From positions 1-34,340 of the forward strand of contig JANQNP010000104.1 of assembly GCA_028279505.1 (NCBI GenBank): a DNA stretch of 34,340 bases, given 5' to 3'. The translations under genes were made by a program, and so were the position numbers. This DNA is from Dehalococcoidia bacterium. GTDB taxonomy: Bacteria > Chloroflexota > Dehalococcoidia > UBA2979. Position 1 is the stretch's first letter, and each line of letters starts with the position of its first letter. The notes beneath the pieces are model-generated. The model had not been told where the DNA came from. It saw nothing but the letters and a program-made list of their open reading frames with translations, and did no database searches. This document shows positions 15,044 to 22,603 of this stretch, in pieces.

Positions 15044-15049
15044 AGGGTA
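15044..15049 (-). promoter_or_regulatory. Candidate -10 element (TACCCT), leaderless ribokinase promoter
   Basis: On the minus strand TACCCT ends seven bases before the ribokinase ATG and no ribosome-binding site lies between. The layout matches the TAGACT boxes at 6151 and 29568. Confidence 0.35.
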
Positions 15050-15115
15050 CGGCCCGCCAGGAGCCAGCTCTAGCTCGCGCTGGTCGGCAAGAGACCCAAC
15101 AAGACGAGCACGAAC

Positions 15116-15180
15116 CGCGAAGCGTCCACGAAGGGCCGAAGGCCCCCGCGAAGCGTCTATGAAGGGGTCAAGACCCCCGG
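15116..15180 (+). repeat. Hairpin repeat, copies 4 and 5 in tandem
   Basis: Copy 4 (15116-15146) has CGCGAAGCGTC then GGGCC-GAA-GGCCC. Copy 5 (15147-15180) follows directly with CGCGAAGCGTC then GGGGTC-AA-GACCCC. The TC/GA to CC/GG exchange keeps pairing intact. The TGA stop of the YjbR-like gene lies inside the copy 5 hairpin. Confidence 0.75.
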
Positions 15181-15497
15181 GCGAAGGAGACTGCCTCGTC
15201 GATTAACGGTGTCCAGGATTCCGCGTCCGTCGAGGCCACCAGGGCCCACTCCTTGAACACCCGCCCGTTCGGCGCGAACGGCTGCACCGTCCCCGCCTCG
15301 ACGAGGCTCGTCACCCGGTCGGCAGCCAGCTTCACGATCAGCTCCCCCGTCTTCGAGTGGATCATCGCCGTGAACTCGCCATCCACCCGCAGGCAGCGCG
15401 ACCCCATCATCGTCCCCTCGACGACATCGTCAGCCTCGAGGTGCCCCGCCGCCAGCCCCCAGAACTGCGCCTCTGCCTCATCCAACGGCAACGCCAT
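15168..15497 (-). CDS. YjbR/TfoX-like small protein
   Basis: A 109-residue protein with the pattern of the MmcQ/YjbR and TfoX-like families: GTMMGSRCLRVDGEFTAMI, LIVKLAADRVTSLVEAG, and QPFAPNGRVFKEWALV. These are small alpha/beta domains with a fold like the DNA-binding half of some regulators; biochemical function is generally unknown. The frame opens upstream to 15527, but ATG 15497 begins the conserved region and follows a GGGGG stretch. The last residues (ARGS) and the stop are encoded by hairpin repeat copy 5. It is the second protein in the window of this broad fold, after the gene at 12008. Confidence 0.65.
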   Translation of the reverse strand: MALPLDEAEAQFWGLAAGHLEADDVVEGTMMGSRCLRVDGEFTAMIHSKTGELIVKLAADRVTSLVEAGTVQPFAPNGRVFKEWALVASTDAESWTPLIDEAVSFARGS

Positions 15498-15533
15498 CAC
15501 AACCCCCGAGCACCTTGTCGAACCCACTCAGCC

Positions 15534-15575
15534 TGGCGCGAAGCGTCGGGAAGGGTCGAAGACCCTCGAAGACCC
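15534..15575 (+). repeat. Hairpin repeat, copy 6
   Basis: The core TGGCGCGAAGCGTC is followed by AGGGTC-GAA-GACCCT. The right part CGAAGACCCT is then duplicated directly. The TAG stop of the DUF2461 gene touches the outer edge of this duplication. Confidence 0.75.
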
Positions 15576-16282
15576 TAGCGCGCGGCGGCGGCACCCACAC
15601 CCTCAGTCACGTTGGCGAGCAGCCAGTGGTGGAGCGCCTCGAAGCGCATCAACCGCTCGAGGCACCAGTCCACGAACCGCTCGTCCTCGAACTCCGCCGG
15701 CACCGGCTCCTGCCACCGCGCCTGAATCATCTTGTGCCGCAGCAGCACCCCCCGAGGATGATCCGCCTCATACGGCGCCGGCACCCGCTTCAGCGCCTCG
15801 CCCGCGACGTCCGAGTCCGGCAGCGCCCGCAACGGCGCCAGCGCCGCCTCCAGCTCCGCACCTGACCGATCGTCCGCCACCGCCTCACGCCACCGCTCGA
15901 GGCCGTCCTTATCGAACGCCGCCCCGCCACCGAAGCCGATCCCGCTCGGATGGATCCGCACCCGCACCGTCGGCGCGAACTTCTTCGGTGCCCCATCCCA
16001 GAAGTTCACCATCAGGTAATCGCGGTACGGCGGCTTGTCCGGCGCGAACCGCAGATCCTCGTTCAGCGGCGAGATCGACCCGTTCACCTTCGGCTGCGCC
16101 TCGATGCTCGGCGACAGCTCAGCGCGTAGCCGCCCACCGAGGTCCTCCACCAGCGCCCGCGCCGGATCGATCAGCGTCGCCGTCACCTCCGGCTTGTTCT
16201 CCGCGTACCACTCCGGATTCCCAAGCGGCAGCGCACCAAGGAGCCCCAGCGCATCCCCCGAGAACCCCGTGAAGTTCGACAT
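15575..16282 (-). CDS. DUF2461-family protein
   Basis: A 235-residue protein of the DUF2461 family (TIGR02453). The typical layout is visible: an N-terminal FTGFSGDALGLLGAL and NPEWYAENKPE, then PKVNGSISPLNEDLRFAPDK and PPYRDYLMVNFWDG in the position of the family's RI.RD.RFs.DKtPYK motif, and a C-terminal helix-rich part. Here the usual Arg-rich core is altered (SISPLNEDLRF), so this is a diverged member. Function in the family is unknown. ATG 16282 has GAGGGAG at good spacing. The stop codon abuts hairpin repeat copy 6. Confidence 0.78.
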   Translation of the reverse strand: MSNFTGFSGDALGLLGALPLGNPEWYAENKPEVTATLIDPARALVEDLGGRLRAELSPSIEAQPKVNGSISPLNEDLRFAPDKPPYRDYLMVNFWDGAPKKFAPTVRVRIHPSGIGFGGGAAFDKDGLERWREAVADDRSGAELEAALAPLRALPDSDVAGEALKRVPAPYEADHPRGVLLRHKMIQARWQEPVPAEFEDERFVDWCLERLMRFEALHHWLLANVTEGVGAAAAR

Positions 16283-16548
16283 CGACCATCTCCCTCACAT
16301 GCAGGCTCGCGAACGAGCCAGACCACCCTCGGTGCAGCCAGCCGTTGCTTCCGTCTCGGTCGCCAACGTGACGAGGGCCGCCCCTATCGGGACGACCGGA
16401 CAAGTGCACGCTCGTCCCGACTCAGCTACCCGACAAAGCCCCGCCTGCATTACAAGCCGGCCTCAGCGCCCTTCGCACCCGAACCCCGCCCCAACCGCCC
16501 CGCGGCCTGCTCTCGCAGCCCGCGAAGCGTCCAAAGAGAACCGAAGGT
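16283..16548. other. 266-base noncoding gap
   Basis: It holds the ribosome-binding site of the DUF2461 gene at one end and hairpin repeat copy 6's relative (copy 7, 16521-16550) at the other. I see no gene, tRNA-like arm or clear promoter between them. Confidence 0.4.
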
Positions 16549-16550
16549 TC
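16521..16550 (+). repeat. Hairpin repeat, copy 7
   Basis: The core CGCGAAGCGTCC is followed by GAACC-GAA-GGTTC. Compared with the other copies, several stem bases changed on both sides, keeping the pairing. The DinB-like gene's TGA stop overlaps the right edge of the hairpin. Confidence 0.75.
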
Positions 16551-17055
16551 AGAAGGGGTAGCCCGTGGCGCCTTGGACGCCTTTCAGCGCTGAGATCTCG
16601 CCCGTGTGGGCCAGCGTGTTGCCGAGGAGCGCGTTCGTCAGCGCGTCCGCCACGCTCATCTTCATCTCGCCGAACTGAATCTCGCGATCCAGCTCCTCCT
16701 CCGTCAGCGCCTCCGCGAACGCCTGCACGCTCGCGTATACCGCCTCCTTGTACGGCTGCAGCGCCTCGAGATCCGCCGTGAACGACTTCGCTTGCTCCTG
16801 CGTGTGCTGCGCCACGTTCGGCAGCCCCAGCTTCTCGCCCCAGCCCTCGCTCTCCCAGACCGACGGCTGCCCCTGGATCATCGAGTTCACGATCATGTCT
16901 TCCGACTGCAGCACGTGCGTCACAATCTCCGAGATCGGATGCGCCGTCCCCGCCGGCACGAACGATGCCTGCTCCGGCGTCAGATCCGAGCACGTCCCAT
17001 CGAACCAGCTGTGCGCGTGCGTGATCGCCGTCTGAATCGTCTCGGTCCCGTTCAT
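16549..17055 (-). CDS. DinB-like (YfiT/DUF664-type) four-helix-bundle protein
   Basis: A 168-residue protein with the DinB superfamily arrangement of three metal-binding His residues: one in the first helix (ITHAHSWFDG), one in ISEIVTHVLQSEDMIV and one in GNTLAHTGEISALKG. Related proteins act as thiol-dependent S-transferases (bacillithiol or mycothiol) or are of unknown role. The insert WESEGWGEKLGLPNV between helices fits the PF12867 group. ATG 17055 follows GAGGGGGAAG. It is cytosolic. The stop codon meets hairpin repeat copy 7. Confidence 0.75.
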   Translation of the reverse strand: MNGTETIQTAITHAHSWFDGTCSDLTPEQASFVPAGTAHPISEIVTHVLQSEDMIVNSMIQGQPSVWESEGWGEKLGLPNVAQHTQEQAKSFTADLEALQPYKEAVYASVQAFAEALTEEELDREIQFGEMKMSVADALTNALLGNTLAHTGEISALKGVQGATGYPF

Positions 17056-17196
17056 CGTCTTCCCCCTCGACTCGCGTGATCGCTATGGTAAGCGCGTACT
17101 AACGTACTCGCCTCGTCAACATCGGGTCATCAAGATGACGATCGCACCCATCGAGGATCGACAGTGCCCGATCGACTGTGTCCGAGGCGTGGCGAG

Positions 17197-18675
17197 CTAT
17201 GGAACCGGCGACCGCAAGTAGTCCAGCATCGCCCGCGCCTGATCCTCGGACATCCCGGCCGCGCCCCACGCCGGCATCCCCTCGGTCGCGCGACCGCGCA
17301 GGATCGTCTGGATGTAGAACTCATCCGACTCGGACAGCCGCTCGCCGCGAATCTCCGGCGCGCCGCCCCCCTCGCGCTCCAGCCCGTGGCACGCCGAGCA
17401 GTTCGCCCGGTACACCTCCGCCGGATCCCCCGCAAACCGCTCCGCCCCACCCTCCGAGGCGGCAACCAGCTCCCGAGGGCACCGCGGCTCCCGCAGCAGC
17501 CAGACCCCGTCACCCGTTCCGAGGTAGATACACCCGTCACCGTCCCCGGCCAGCGACAGCGGCGCGCTGCCGGCCGGGTGCAGCAGCCGCACGTTCCCCA
17601 CGCGCTCCCCGTCCGCGTCGACCGGCAGCGAGTACACCGCCTCCATGTGGAACCCCGTGAAGACCAGCTCCGTCCCACCCTCCGAGGAGTCATCCGCCCG
17701 CGCCACGATCCCCGTCGGCGCGATCGCCGCGAACTCCGTATCGAAGAGCGGCGGATTCTCCGCGTCCCGTCGATCGCTGTCCGGCCACTCATGGTTCGAC
17801 CCCGGCTCCACCAGCCGCAGCTGATCGAAGCCCGCCGACCCGTTGTCGGCCACCACCGGCCACCCGGTCTCCGGGTCGCAATCCATCGCAAACACGTTGC
17901 GGAACCCGAGGGCAAACACCGGGTACCGCTCCCCGAGCACACCCGCCGGCGTCAGATCGGTGCCATCGAGCTGATAGCGCAGCACCTTCCCCTCGGCGAA
18001 CTCCACGTCCTGCGCCCGGAAGCGAATCCCGCCACTGCGGTAGCTGCCCGGCCCAGGCGAATCGGTGTCCCCAACGCTGAGATAGAGGTACCCATCGCAG
18101 ATCGCCAGCGCAGACCCAAAATGATCGGCCTCGGCCCCGCGCGCCGGATCCTCGCTCGCCAGCCCGCCGACCAGCCGCTCCGGCACCCCACCAACGAGGT
18201 CATCGACCCGCACCCGAAACAGCGCCAGCCGCTGGTTCCGCCCCGTCCCCTCATGCGCCGAGAAATACAGCGTCGGCTCCGAGGGCCACTCCGGATGCAG
18301 CACCAGGTGGAACAACCGCCCCGCCTCCGGCAGTTCCACCTCCACCACCGTCGAGTCCGCGAGACGCCCCGCCTCGTCCGCGACCAGCACCCCAATCCGC
18401 CCGGTCAAATGCTCGAGGTAAAAGACCTCCCCACCCGGCGCCACCGCGATATCCGTGACGAACGACGCCGACGTGAGACGGTCAGCGCGGACGGGATCGT
18501 CGAAGACCGTCCCGTCCGGGTGCATCCGCTCGCTCCGCCCGATCCCCTCGTCCGCGAGGGCGCTGACGACGACGACGCCGATCGCCGCGACAGCCACCGC
18601 CACGGCGCCGAACCACATCAGCCGCGACCGGCGGCTACCACCAACGTTCAGCAGGCCGGACACGGGCGCCCCCAT
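17197..18675 (-). CDS. Membrane-anchored glucose/sorbosone dehydrogenase-like protein fused to cytochrome c
   Basis: A 492-residue extracytoplasmic protein. Residues about 15-42 hold a basic segment and one membrane span (LMWFGAVAVAVAAIGVVVV). Residues about 60-390 form a six-bladed propeller of the PQQ-dependent glucose/sorbosone dehydrogenase type: SFVTDIAVAPGGEVFYLEHL, LFHLVLHPEWPSEPTLYFSA, LYLSVGDTDSPGPGSY, VFALGFRNVFAMDCD, ADNGSAGFDQLRLVEPGSNH. Residues about 400-492 are a class I cytochrome c with haem site CSACH and an axial Met in MPAWGAAGMS. Substrate oxidation could pass electrons directly to the fused haem and on to the respiratory chain. The ATG at 18675 lacks a clear ribosome-binding site. 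The substrate is unknown. Confidence 0.82.
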   Translation of the reverse strand: MGAPVSGLLNVGGSRRSRLMWFGAVAVAVAAIGVVVVSALADEGIGRSERMHPDGTVFDDPVRADRLTSASFVTDIAVAPGGEVFYLEHLTGRIGVLVADEAGRLADSTVVEVELPEAGRLFHLVLHPEWPSEPTLYFSAHEGTGRNQRLALFRVRVDDLVGGVPERLVGGLASEDPARGAEADHFGSALAICDGYLYLSVGDTDSPGPGSYRSGGIRFRAQDVEFAEGKVLRYQLDGTDLTPAGVLGERYPVFALGFRNVFAMDCDPETGWPVVADNGSAGFDQLRLVEPGSNHEWPDSDRRDAENPPLFDTEFAAIAPTGIVARADDSSEGGTELVFTGFHMEAVYSLPVDADGERVGNVRLLHPAGSAPLSLAGDGDGCIYLGTGDGVWLLREPRCPRELVAASEGGAERFAGDPAEVYRANCSACHGLEREGGGAPEIRGERLSESDEFYIQTILRGRATEGMPAWGAAGMSEDQARAMLDYLRSPVP

Positions 18676-18761
18676 CCGAGGTGCGGTGACTGGTGCGACG
18701 ACCAGCTTTCCGCGACCCGCAGCCCCGTGCAAACGGCCGGCCCCCGAAGAGGCGTGGCATC

Positions 18762-19700
18762 ATGTCCCCCATGCCCACCCTGCCCCCCAACTTCACCGCC
18801 GGCTTCGGCGTCCCCCAGGTCTTCCCCGGCGCCCCCGTTGACGTCGACGAGATCATCGAGGTCGCTCGGACCGCCGAGGCCGCGGGCTTCGTCGACCTCT
18901 GGACACAGGAGCAGCTCATCGGCACCGCCCGCAGCGTCGAGCCGCTGACGCTGCTCGCCTTCCTCGCCGCCGCCACTGAGCGGATCCGCCTCGGCGTCTC
19001 CGTCCTCGTCCTCCCGGTCCACGGCCCGCTCCACCTCGCCAAGCGCCTCGCCTCCCTCGACGTCCTCAGCCGCGGCCGCCTCATCGCCGGCGTCGGCATC
19101 GGCGGCGACTGGGACCAGGGCGCGTTCGGTATTCCCGAGGGCCGGCGGGTCGGGCGGTTCATGAACGTGCTGAACGCCGTCAACGCCCTCTGGACCGAGG
19201 ACCGCGCACAGCTCGAGGGCGACTTCTACTCCCTGTCCGGCACGCCCATGCAGCCCAAGCCGCTACAGACCCCGCGGCCACCGATCTGGTTCGGCGCCCG
19301 CGTCGAAGCCGCCGTCCGCCGCGCCGCCCGCTTCGGCGACGGTTGGATGGGCCCCGGCTCCTCCAGCATCGAAACCTTCGAGGAGCTCGTCCCCCTCCTC
19401 CACGACGAGCTCCAGCGCGTCGGCAAGGACCCCGCGACCTTCCCCGTCTCGAAGCGCGTCTACCTCGCGATCGACGACGACGCCGATCGCGCGAAGGCGC
19501 GGCTACGCGACTGGTTCGCCCACAACTACGGCAACGCCGACATGGCGGAGCGCGTCTCCGTCTGGGGTCCAGGGGACCGCGTCCGCGCCCACCTCGATCG
19601 CCTCATCGAGGCGGGCGCGAACCACCTGCTGCTCAACCCGGTCTTCGACTACCACGAGCACATCGACGCGCTGCGCCCCTACACGAACGTCGAGGACTAG
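18762..19700 (+). CDS. LLM-class (luciferase-like) F420- or FMN-dependent oxidoreductase
   Basis: A 312-residue TIM-barrel flavin/F420 oxidoreductase. Family features include EIIEVARTAEAAGFVDLWT, AAATERIRLGVSVLVLPV, HLAKRLASLDVLSRGRLIAG, GVGIGGDWDQGAFGIPEGRR and RPPIWFGARVEAAVRRAARF. The last stretches resemble actinobacterial and chloroflexotal F420-dependent enzymes more than bacterial luciferase. Two ATGs lie close together (18762 and 18771); GAAGAGG is about nine bases before the first. The start is divergent from the sugar dehydrogenase-cytochrome gene with 86 bases between. The gene ends four bases from the convergent ABM-like gene. The substrate is unknown. Confidence 0.85.
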   Translation: MSPMPTLPPNFTAGFGVPQVFPGAPVDVDEIIEVARTAEAAGFVDLWTQEQLIGTARSVEPLTLLAFLAAATERIRLGVSVLVLPVHGPLHLAKRLASLDVLSRGRLIAGVGIGGDWDQGAFGIPEGRRVGRFMNVLNAVNALWTEDRAQLEGDFYSLSGTPMQPKPLQTPRPPIWFGARVEAAVRRAARFGDGWMGPGSSSIETFEELVPLLHDELQRVGKDPATFPVSKRVYLAIDDDADRAKARLRDWFAHNYGNADMAERVSVWGPGDRVRAHLDRLIEAGANHLLLNPVFDYHEHIDALRPYTNVED

Positions 19701-19704
19701 CCGC

Positions 19705-20019
19705 CTAGACCTCGGTCGGCAGCAGGTTCCAGTTCCCGATCAGGTCGAGCGGCGCCGGGCGTGGCGGCACCTCACAGCGATCGCCGATGTTCTCCTGGAA
19801 CGCCTTGAACGCCTCGATCTGACCGAGCCCCGCATCCGGCGCGTCGTCCGCCCAGAGCGCGAGGTGCGCGAACGTCTGACCGTCATCGAGCTTGAACGTC
19901 GTGTAGTGGATCGAGTCGTCGCCGCGCTCCGCCAGCTCGCGGTACACCGCCCGCACCTTCTCCTCGTTCTCCGCGACCCGGTCCGCCTTCACCTTGTACT
20001 GAACCAGCACACCGTTCAT
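19705..20019 (-). CDS. Small ABM-like (dimeric alpha/beta barrel) protein
   Basis: A 104-residue protein whose pattern, an N-terminal strand GVLVQYKVKADRVAENEEKV, a helix, then SIHYTTFKLDDGQTFAHLALW and a helix FKAFQENIGDRCEV, fits the dimeric ferredoxin-like fold of antibiotic-biosynthesis-monooxygenase-like proteins. Many such proteins have no known reaction. ATG 20019 has GGGGTGGAC upstream. It has the best promoter/operator-like region in the window just upstream (20033-20079), so its expression may be induced by a ligand. It is convergent with the luciferase-like gene. Confidence 0.65.
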   Translation of the reverse strand: MNGVLVQYKVKADRVAENEEKVRAVYRELAERGDDSIHYTTFKLDDGQTFAHLALWADDAPDAGLGQIEAFKAFQENIGDRCEVPPRPAPLDLIGNWNLLPTEV

Positions 20020-20032
20020 CGTCCACCCCGTT

Positions 20033-20079
20033 CTGATACTGAATAGTTACCGTAACTATCAAGTTACGATACGCGTCAA
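20033..20079 (-). promoter_or_regulatory. Promoter with palindromic operator for the ABM-like gene
   Basis: On the minus strand TTGATA (20062-20057) and TATCAG (20038-20033) are spaced 18 bases apart. Between and overlapping them is the palindrome ATAGTTAC-C-GTAACTAT (20043-20059). A third AGTTAC half-site lies at 20062-20067, and TTGACG at 20079-20074 is an alternative -35. The AT-rich character stands out in this G+C-rich window. A TetR- or MarR-type repressor site is the likely reading. Confidence 0.5.
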
Positions 20080-20095
20080 GCGTGGCCGTTCCCAG

Positions 20096-20121
20096 ATCGG
20101 TGGGACCCGGATCGGTGGGAC
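20096..20121 (+). repeat. Tandem pair of ATCGGTGGGAC, 15-base period
   Basis: The 11-mer occurs at 20096-20106 and 20111-20121, ending ten bases before the lipoprotein ATG. There is no Shine-Dalgarno for that gene. The pair could be an activator site or chance duplication. Confidence 0.45.
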
Positions 20122-20130
20122 ACTGATCCC

Positions 20131-20661
20131 ATGCCCTTCCGCCTCGCCGCCACCACCCTGCTGCTCGCGCTCCTCGCCGCCTGCGGCTCGGACGGCGGTG
20201 CCGACACGACCCCGAGCCCAACCCCGCGATCCGACCTCCCGAGGACCGCAACGCCAGAGCCTGCCGCCGCCGACCCGTCGGCGATCGTGCTGAGCTGGTC
20301 CCGCTCCGGCGGCATCGCCGGCTTCTGCGACGGACTGCTGATGACCGCCGGCCATCGCGCGATCCTCGGGACCTGCGAGCAGCCCCCGAGCCCGACCGCC
20401 TCCGGCGACCTGGCGCCAGGCGAATCGATCATCGAGTTCGAGCGCTGGCGCAGCACCTACGCCTCATTCGAGGTCGAGTGGGACGACGGCCCGGACGTCG
20501 CCGATGGCATGCGCATCGAGATCACGTTCGTCGGCCGCGGCACCGAGCCCGCAGGCGAGGACGTCCAGCGCGACATCGCCGACTTCGCCGCCCGCCTCTT
20601 CGCCGAGATCGCCGCGACCCAGCTCCGCGCGGCCGCCGCGAGCGCGCCGCCCGCTAGCTAG
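20131..20661 (+). CDS. Uncharacterised lipoprotein
   Basis: A 176-residue lipoprotein. The signal sequence is short (PFRLAATTLLLALL) and ends in the lipobox LAAC at about 16-19, followed by a Thr/Pro-rich linker to about 45. The mature domain (about 48-165) has two Cys (GFCDGL and LGTCEQ) that may form a disulfide, a basic-acidic strand FERWRSTYASFEVEW and a C-terminal helix rich in Ala. I do not recognise the family. GACACT lies six bases before the ATG with no ribosome-binding site, so a leaderless start is possible. Its 3' end overlaps the sensor kinase gene on the other strand by eight bases. Confidence 0.65.
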   Translation: MPFRLAATTLLLALLAACGSDGGADTTPSPTPRSDLPRTATPEPAAADPSAIVLSWSRSGGIAGFCDGLLMTAGHRAILGTCEQPPSPTASGDLAPGESIIEFERWRSTYASFEVEWDDGPDVADGMRIEITFVGRGTEPAGEDVQRDIADFAARLFAEIAATQLRAAAASAPPAS

Positions 20662-21880
20662 CTCCCGCCTCCCGAGGCCACGCCACCACCACCTCGAGCC
20701 CCCCGCCCGCACGCGCGGTCGCACCCACCGAGGCGCCGTGTGCGCGCGCGATCGCTTGCACGATCGCCAGTCCGAGGCCAGTCCCGCCCGTCTCCCGCGA
20801 TCGCGACGGCTCGCCGCGCGCGAACCGATCGAACAACCGCTCGACCTCGCCGACCTCGATCGAGGGCCCGTCGTTCGCCACCCGCAGTCGCCGCTCGCCG
20901 TCGGCCACCGCCAGCTCGACCGCCACCTCGCCACCGTCGACGTTGTAATGCACCGCGTTCTCGATCAGGTTCGCGACCAGCCGCCCAAGCAGCACCCGGT
21001 CGCCGGTCACCTCCACCTCGTCGCCCGCCACGTCGACCGACAGTCGGCGCGCGGCAACCTCCGAGGCCAGGTCGTCCAGCGCCTCGTCGACAAGCACCCG
21101 CAGCCCCACCCGTTCCTCGCGCTCCGCGCCGGCATCGGCACGCGCGAGGATCAGCAACCGATCGATCAGCTCCTGCGACCGGTCGACCGCCCGTCGCAGC
21201 ACCGCCACGCTCTCCGCCCGCTCCGCCTCCGATGCATCCGGATCCGCCACGTCCAGCTCCGTCCGCATGATCGTGAGCGGCGTTCGCAGCTCGTGCGCCG
21301 CGTTCGACACGAACGCCCGCTGAGAATCGAACGAGGACTGCAACCGGTCGAGCATCACGTTGAACTGCTCCGCCAGCTCGCGCAGCTCGTCCCGCGGCCC
21401 GTCGACCTCCACCCGTCGATCCAGCTCCTGATCCGAGATCTCACGCACCGTCGCCGAAATCTCGTGCACCGGTCGCAACATCCGCCCGGCCACGAACCAT
21501 CCGAGGCCAACCGAGGCGATCGACATCAGCCCGAGCGCCACGCTCGACTGCACCACCAGCTCGCGCAGCGTCTCGTCGCGCAGCTCCACCGCGATCCCGT
21601 CGAACAGTTCGCCGAACCCGAACCCACCACGCCCGCGATCCCCTCGGAAGTCCGCCGGCGGTGGAAACAGCTCGCGGCCGGGATTGAGCACCTCGACCGG
21701 CAGCTCCAGCCGCTCAATCGCCGCAAATCGCACGTCTTCGCGATCGGTCGGGAAGTTCCGCTGCACCAGCAGGTAGTTGATCGCCAGGAGCAGGAACCCC
21801 GCCAGGAGGAACAGCGCCCCGTACCAGAGGGTGAGGCGCAGCCGAATGCTCCAGTGCCGCCAGTGCAGCGACTCGATCAC
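20654..21880 (-). CDS. Sensor histidine kinase (EnvZ/CusS-type layout)
   Basis: A 408-residue membrane kinase. Two membrane spans (about 13-38 and 109-132) flank an extracytoplasmic loop of roughly 70 residues containing a Gly/Arg/Phe-rich patch (DRGRGGFGFGEL). A HAMP linker follows (about 133-187), then the dimerisation/phosphoacceptor segment VSNAAHELRTPLTIM with His196. The ATPase domain has NLIENAVHYN (N box) and GGTGLGLAIV (G box). The start is GTG at 21880, overlapping the regulator's stop by four bases (GTGA), so the two are translated together. It probably senses an envelope signal and controls the divergent MacAB-like exporter through its partner. Confidence 0.92.
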   Translation of the reverse strand: MIESLHWRHWSIRLRLTLWYGALFLLAGFLLLAINYLLVQRNFPTDREDVRFAAIERLELPVEVLNPGRELFPPPADFRGDRGRGGFGFGELFDGIAVELRDETLRELVVQSSVALGLMSIASVGLGWFVAGRMLRPVHEISATVREISDQELDRRVEVDGPRDELRELAEQFNVMLDRLQSSFDSQRAFVSNAAHELRTPLTIMRTELDVADPDASEAERAESVAVLRRAVDRSQELIDRLLILARADAGAEREERVGLRVLVDEALDDLASEVAARRLSVDVAGDEVEVTGDRVLLGRLVANLIENAVHYNVDGGEVAVELAVADGERRLRVANDGPSIEVGEVERLFDRFARGEPSRSRETGGTGLGLAIVQAIARAHGASVGATARAGGGLEVVVAWPREAGAS

Positions 21881-22530
21881 AACCGATACCCGGCCCCGAC
21901 GATCGTCTCGATCACCGGCGGGTCACCCAGCCGCTTCCGCAACGTCACCAGCGTCATCCGCACTGAGTTCGTGAACGGGTTCGCCTGCTCGTCCCACGCT
22001 CGCTCCAGCAGCTCCTCTTGGCTGACCACCGCCCCGTCCGCCTCCAGCAGGATGTGCAGCACCGCGAACTCCTTGCGCGTCAGCTCCACCGCCGCGCCGT
22101 CCCGCGTCACCACCATCGTCGCCGGGTCCAGCGTGATCCCCGACCGTTCGAGGGCAGGCGGCCGCACCGTCCCCGTGCGCCGCCCCAGCGCGCGCACCCG
22201 CGCCGCCAGCTCCTCGAAGTCGAACGGCTTCCCGAGGTAGTCGTCCGCCCCGAGGTCCAGCCCATCGACCCGGTCCCGAATCGACGCCGCCGCCGTCAGC
22301 ATCAAGATCCGCGCCTCGTTCCCCGTCGCGCGCAGCTCGGCGCACACCTCGTCGCCGTGCAGCAGCGGCAGATCGCGGTCCAGCAACACCACGTCGTAGT
22401 CGTTGATCGATGCCTTCTCCAGGCCGGAGCGACCATCGCCCGCCAGATCCACGGCGAACCCCTCACGGCGCAACCCGCGCGCGACCGCGTTCGCCAGGTC
22501 GGCTTCGTCTTCGACGATCAGGATGCGCAT
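21877..22530 (-). CDS. OmpR/PhoB-family response regulator
   Basis: A 217-residue regulator. The receiver domain (about 1-115) has the acidic pocket VEDEA, the phosphoacceptor Asp51 in VVLLDRDLP, a Thr/Ala switch region (LMLTAAAS) and Lys in DDYLGKPFDF. The winged-helix DNA-binding domain (about 125-217) has the recognition features LTRKEFAVLHILL, RAWDEQANPFTNSVRMTLV and the C-terminal hairpin IETIVGAGYRL. ATG 22530 is preceded by GGAGGAG; the longer frame to 22554 has no ribosome-binding site. It likely binds the inverted repeat at 22604-22656 and regulates itself and the exporter. Confidence 0.93.
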   Translation of the reverse strand: MRILIVEDEADLANAVARGLRREGFAVDLAGDGRSGLEKASINDYDVVLLDRDLPLLHGDEVCAELRATGNEARILMLTAAASIRDRVDGLDLGADDYLGKPFDFEELAARVRALGRRTGTVRPPALERSGITLDPATMVVTRDGAAVELTRKEFAVLHILLEADGAVVSQEELLERAWDEQANPFTNSVRMTLVTLRKRLGDPPVIETIVGAGYRL

Positions 22531-22603
22531 TGCGCCGGCTCCTCCGCGCCGCATCGGAGCGAACTACTCCAACGCTGAGCCTAGTCCACGCCGTGTCAGC
22601 GCC

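Noticed and set aside
15116..15180. Tandem repeat copies as a start of a CRISPR array
   Set aside because: Units differ in sequence, spacers are absent and no cas genes are nearby. The copies are dispersed hairpin elements.
12008..15497. TfoX- and YjbR-like proteins as part of a competence system
   Set aside because: No com, pil or DNA-uptake gene occurs in the window, and these small folds are common orphans.
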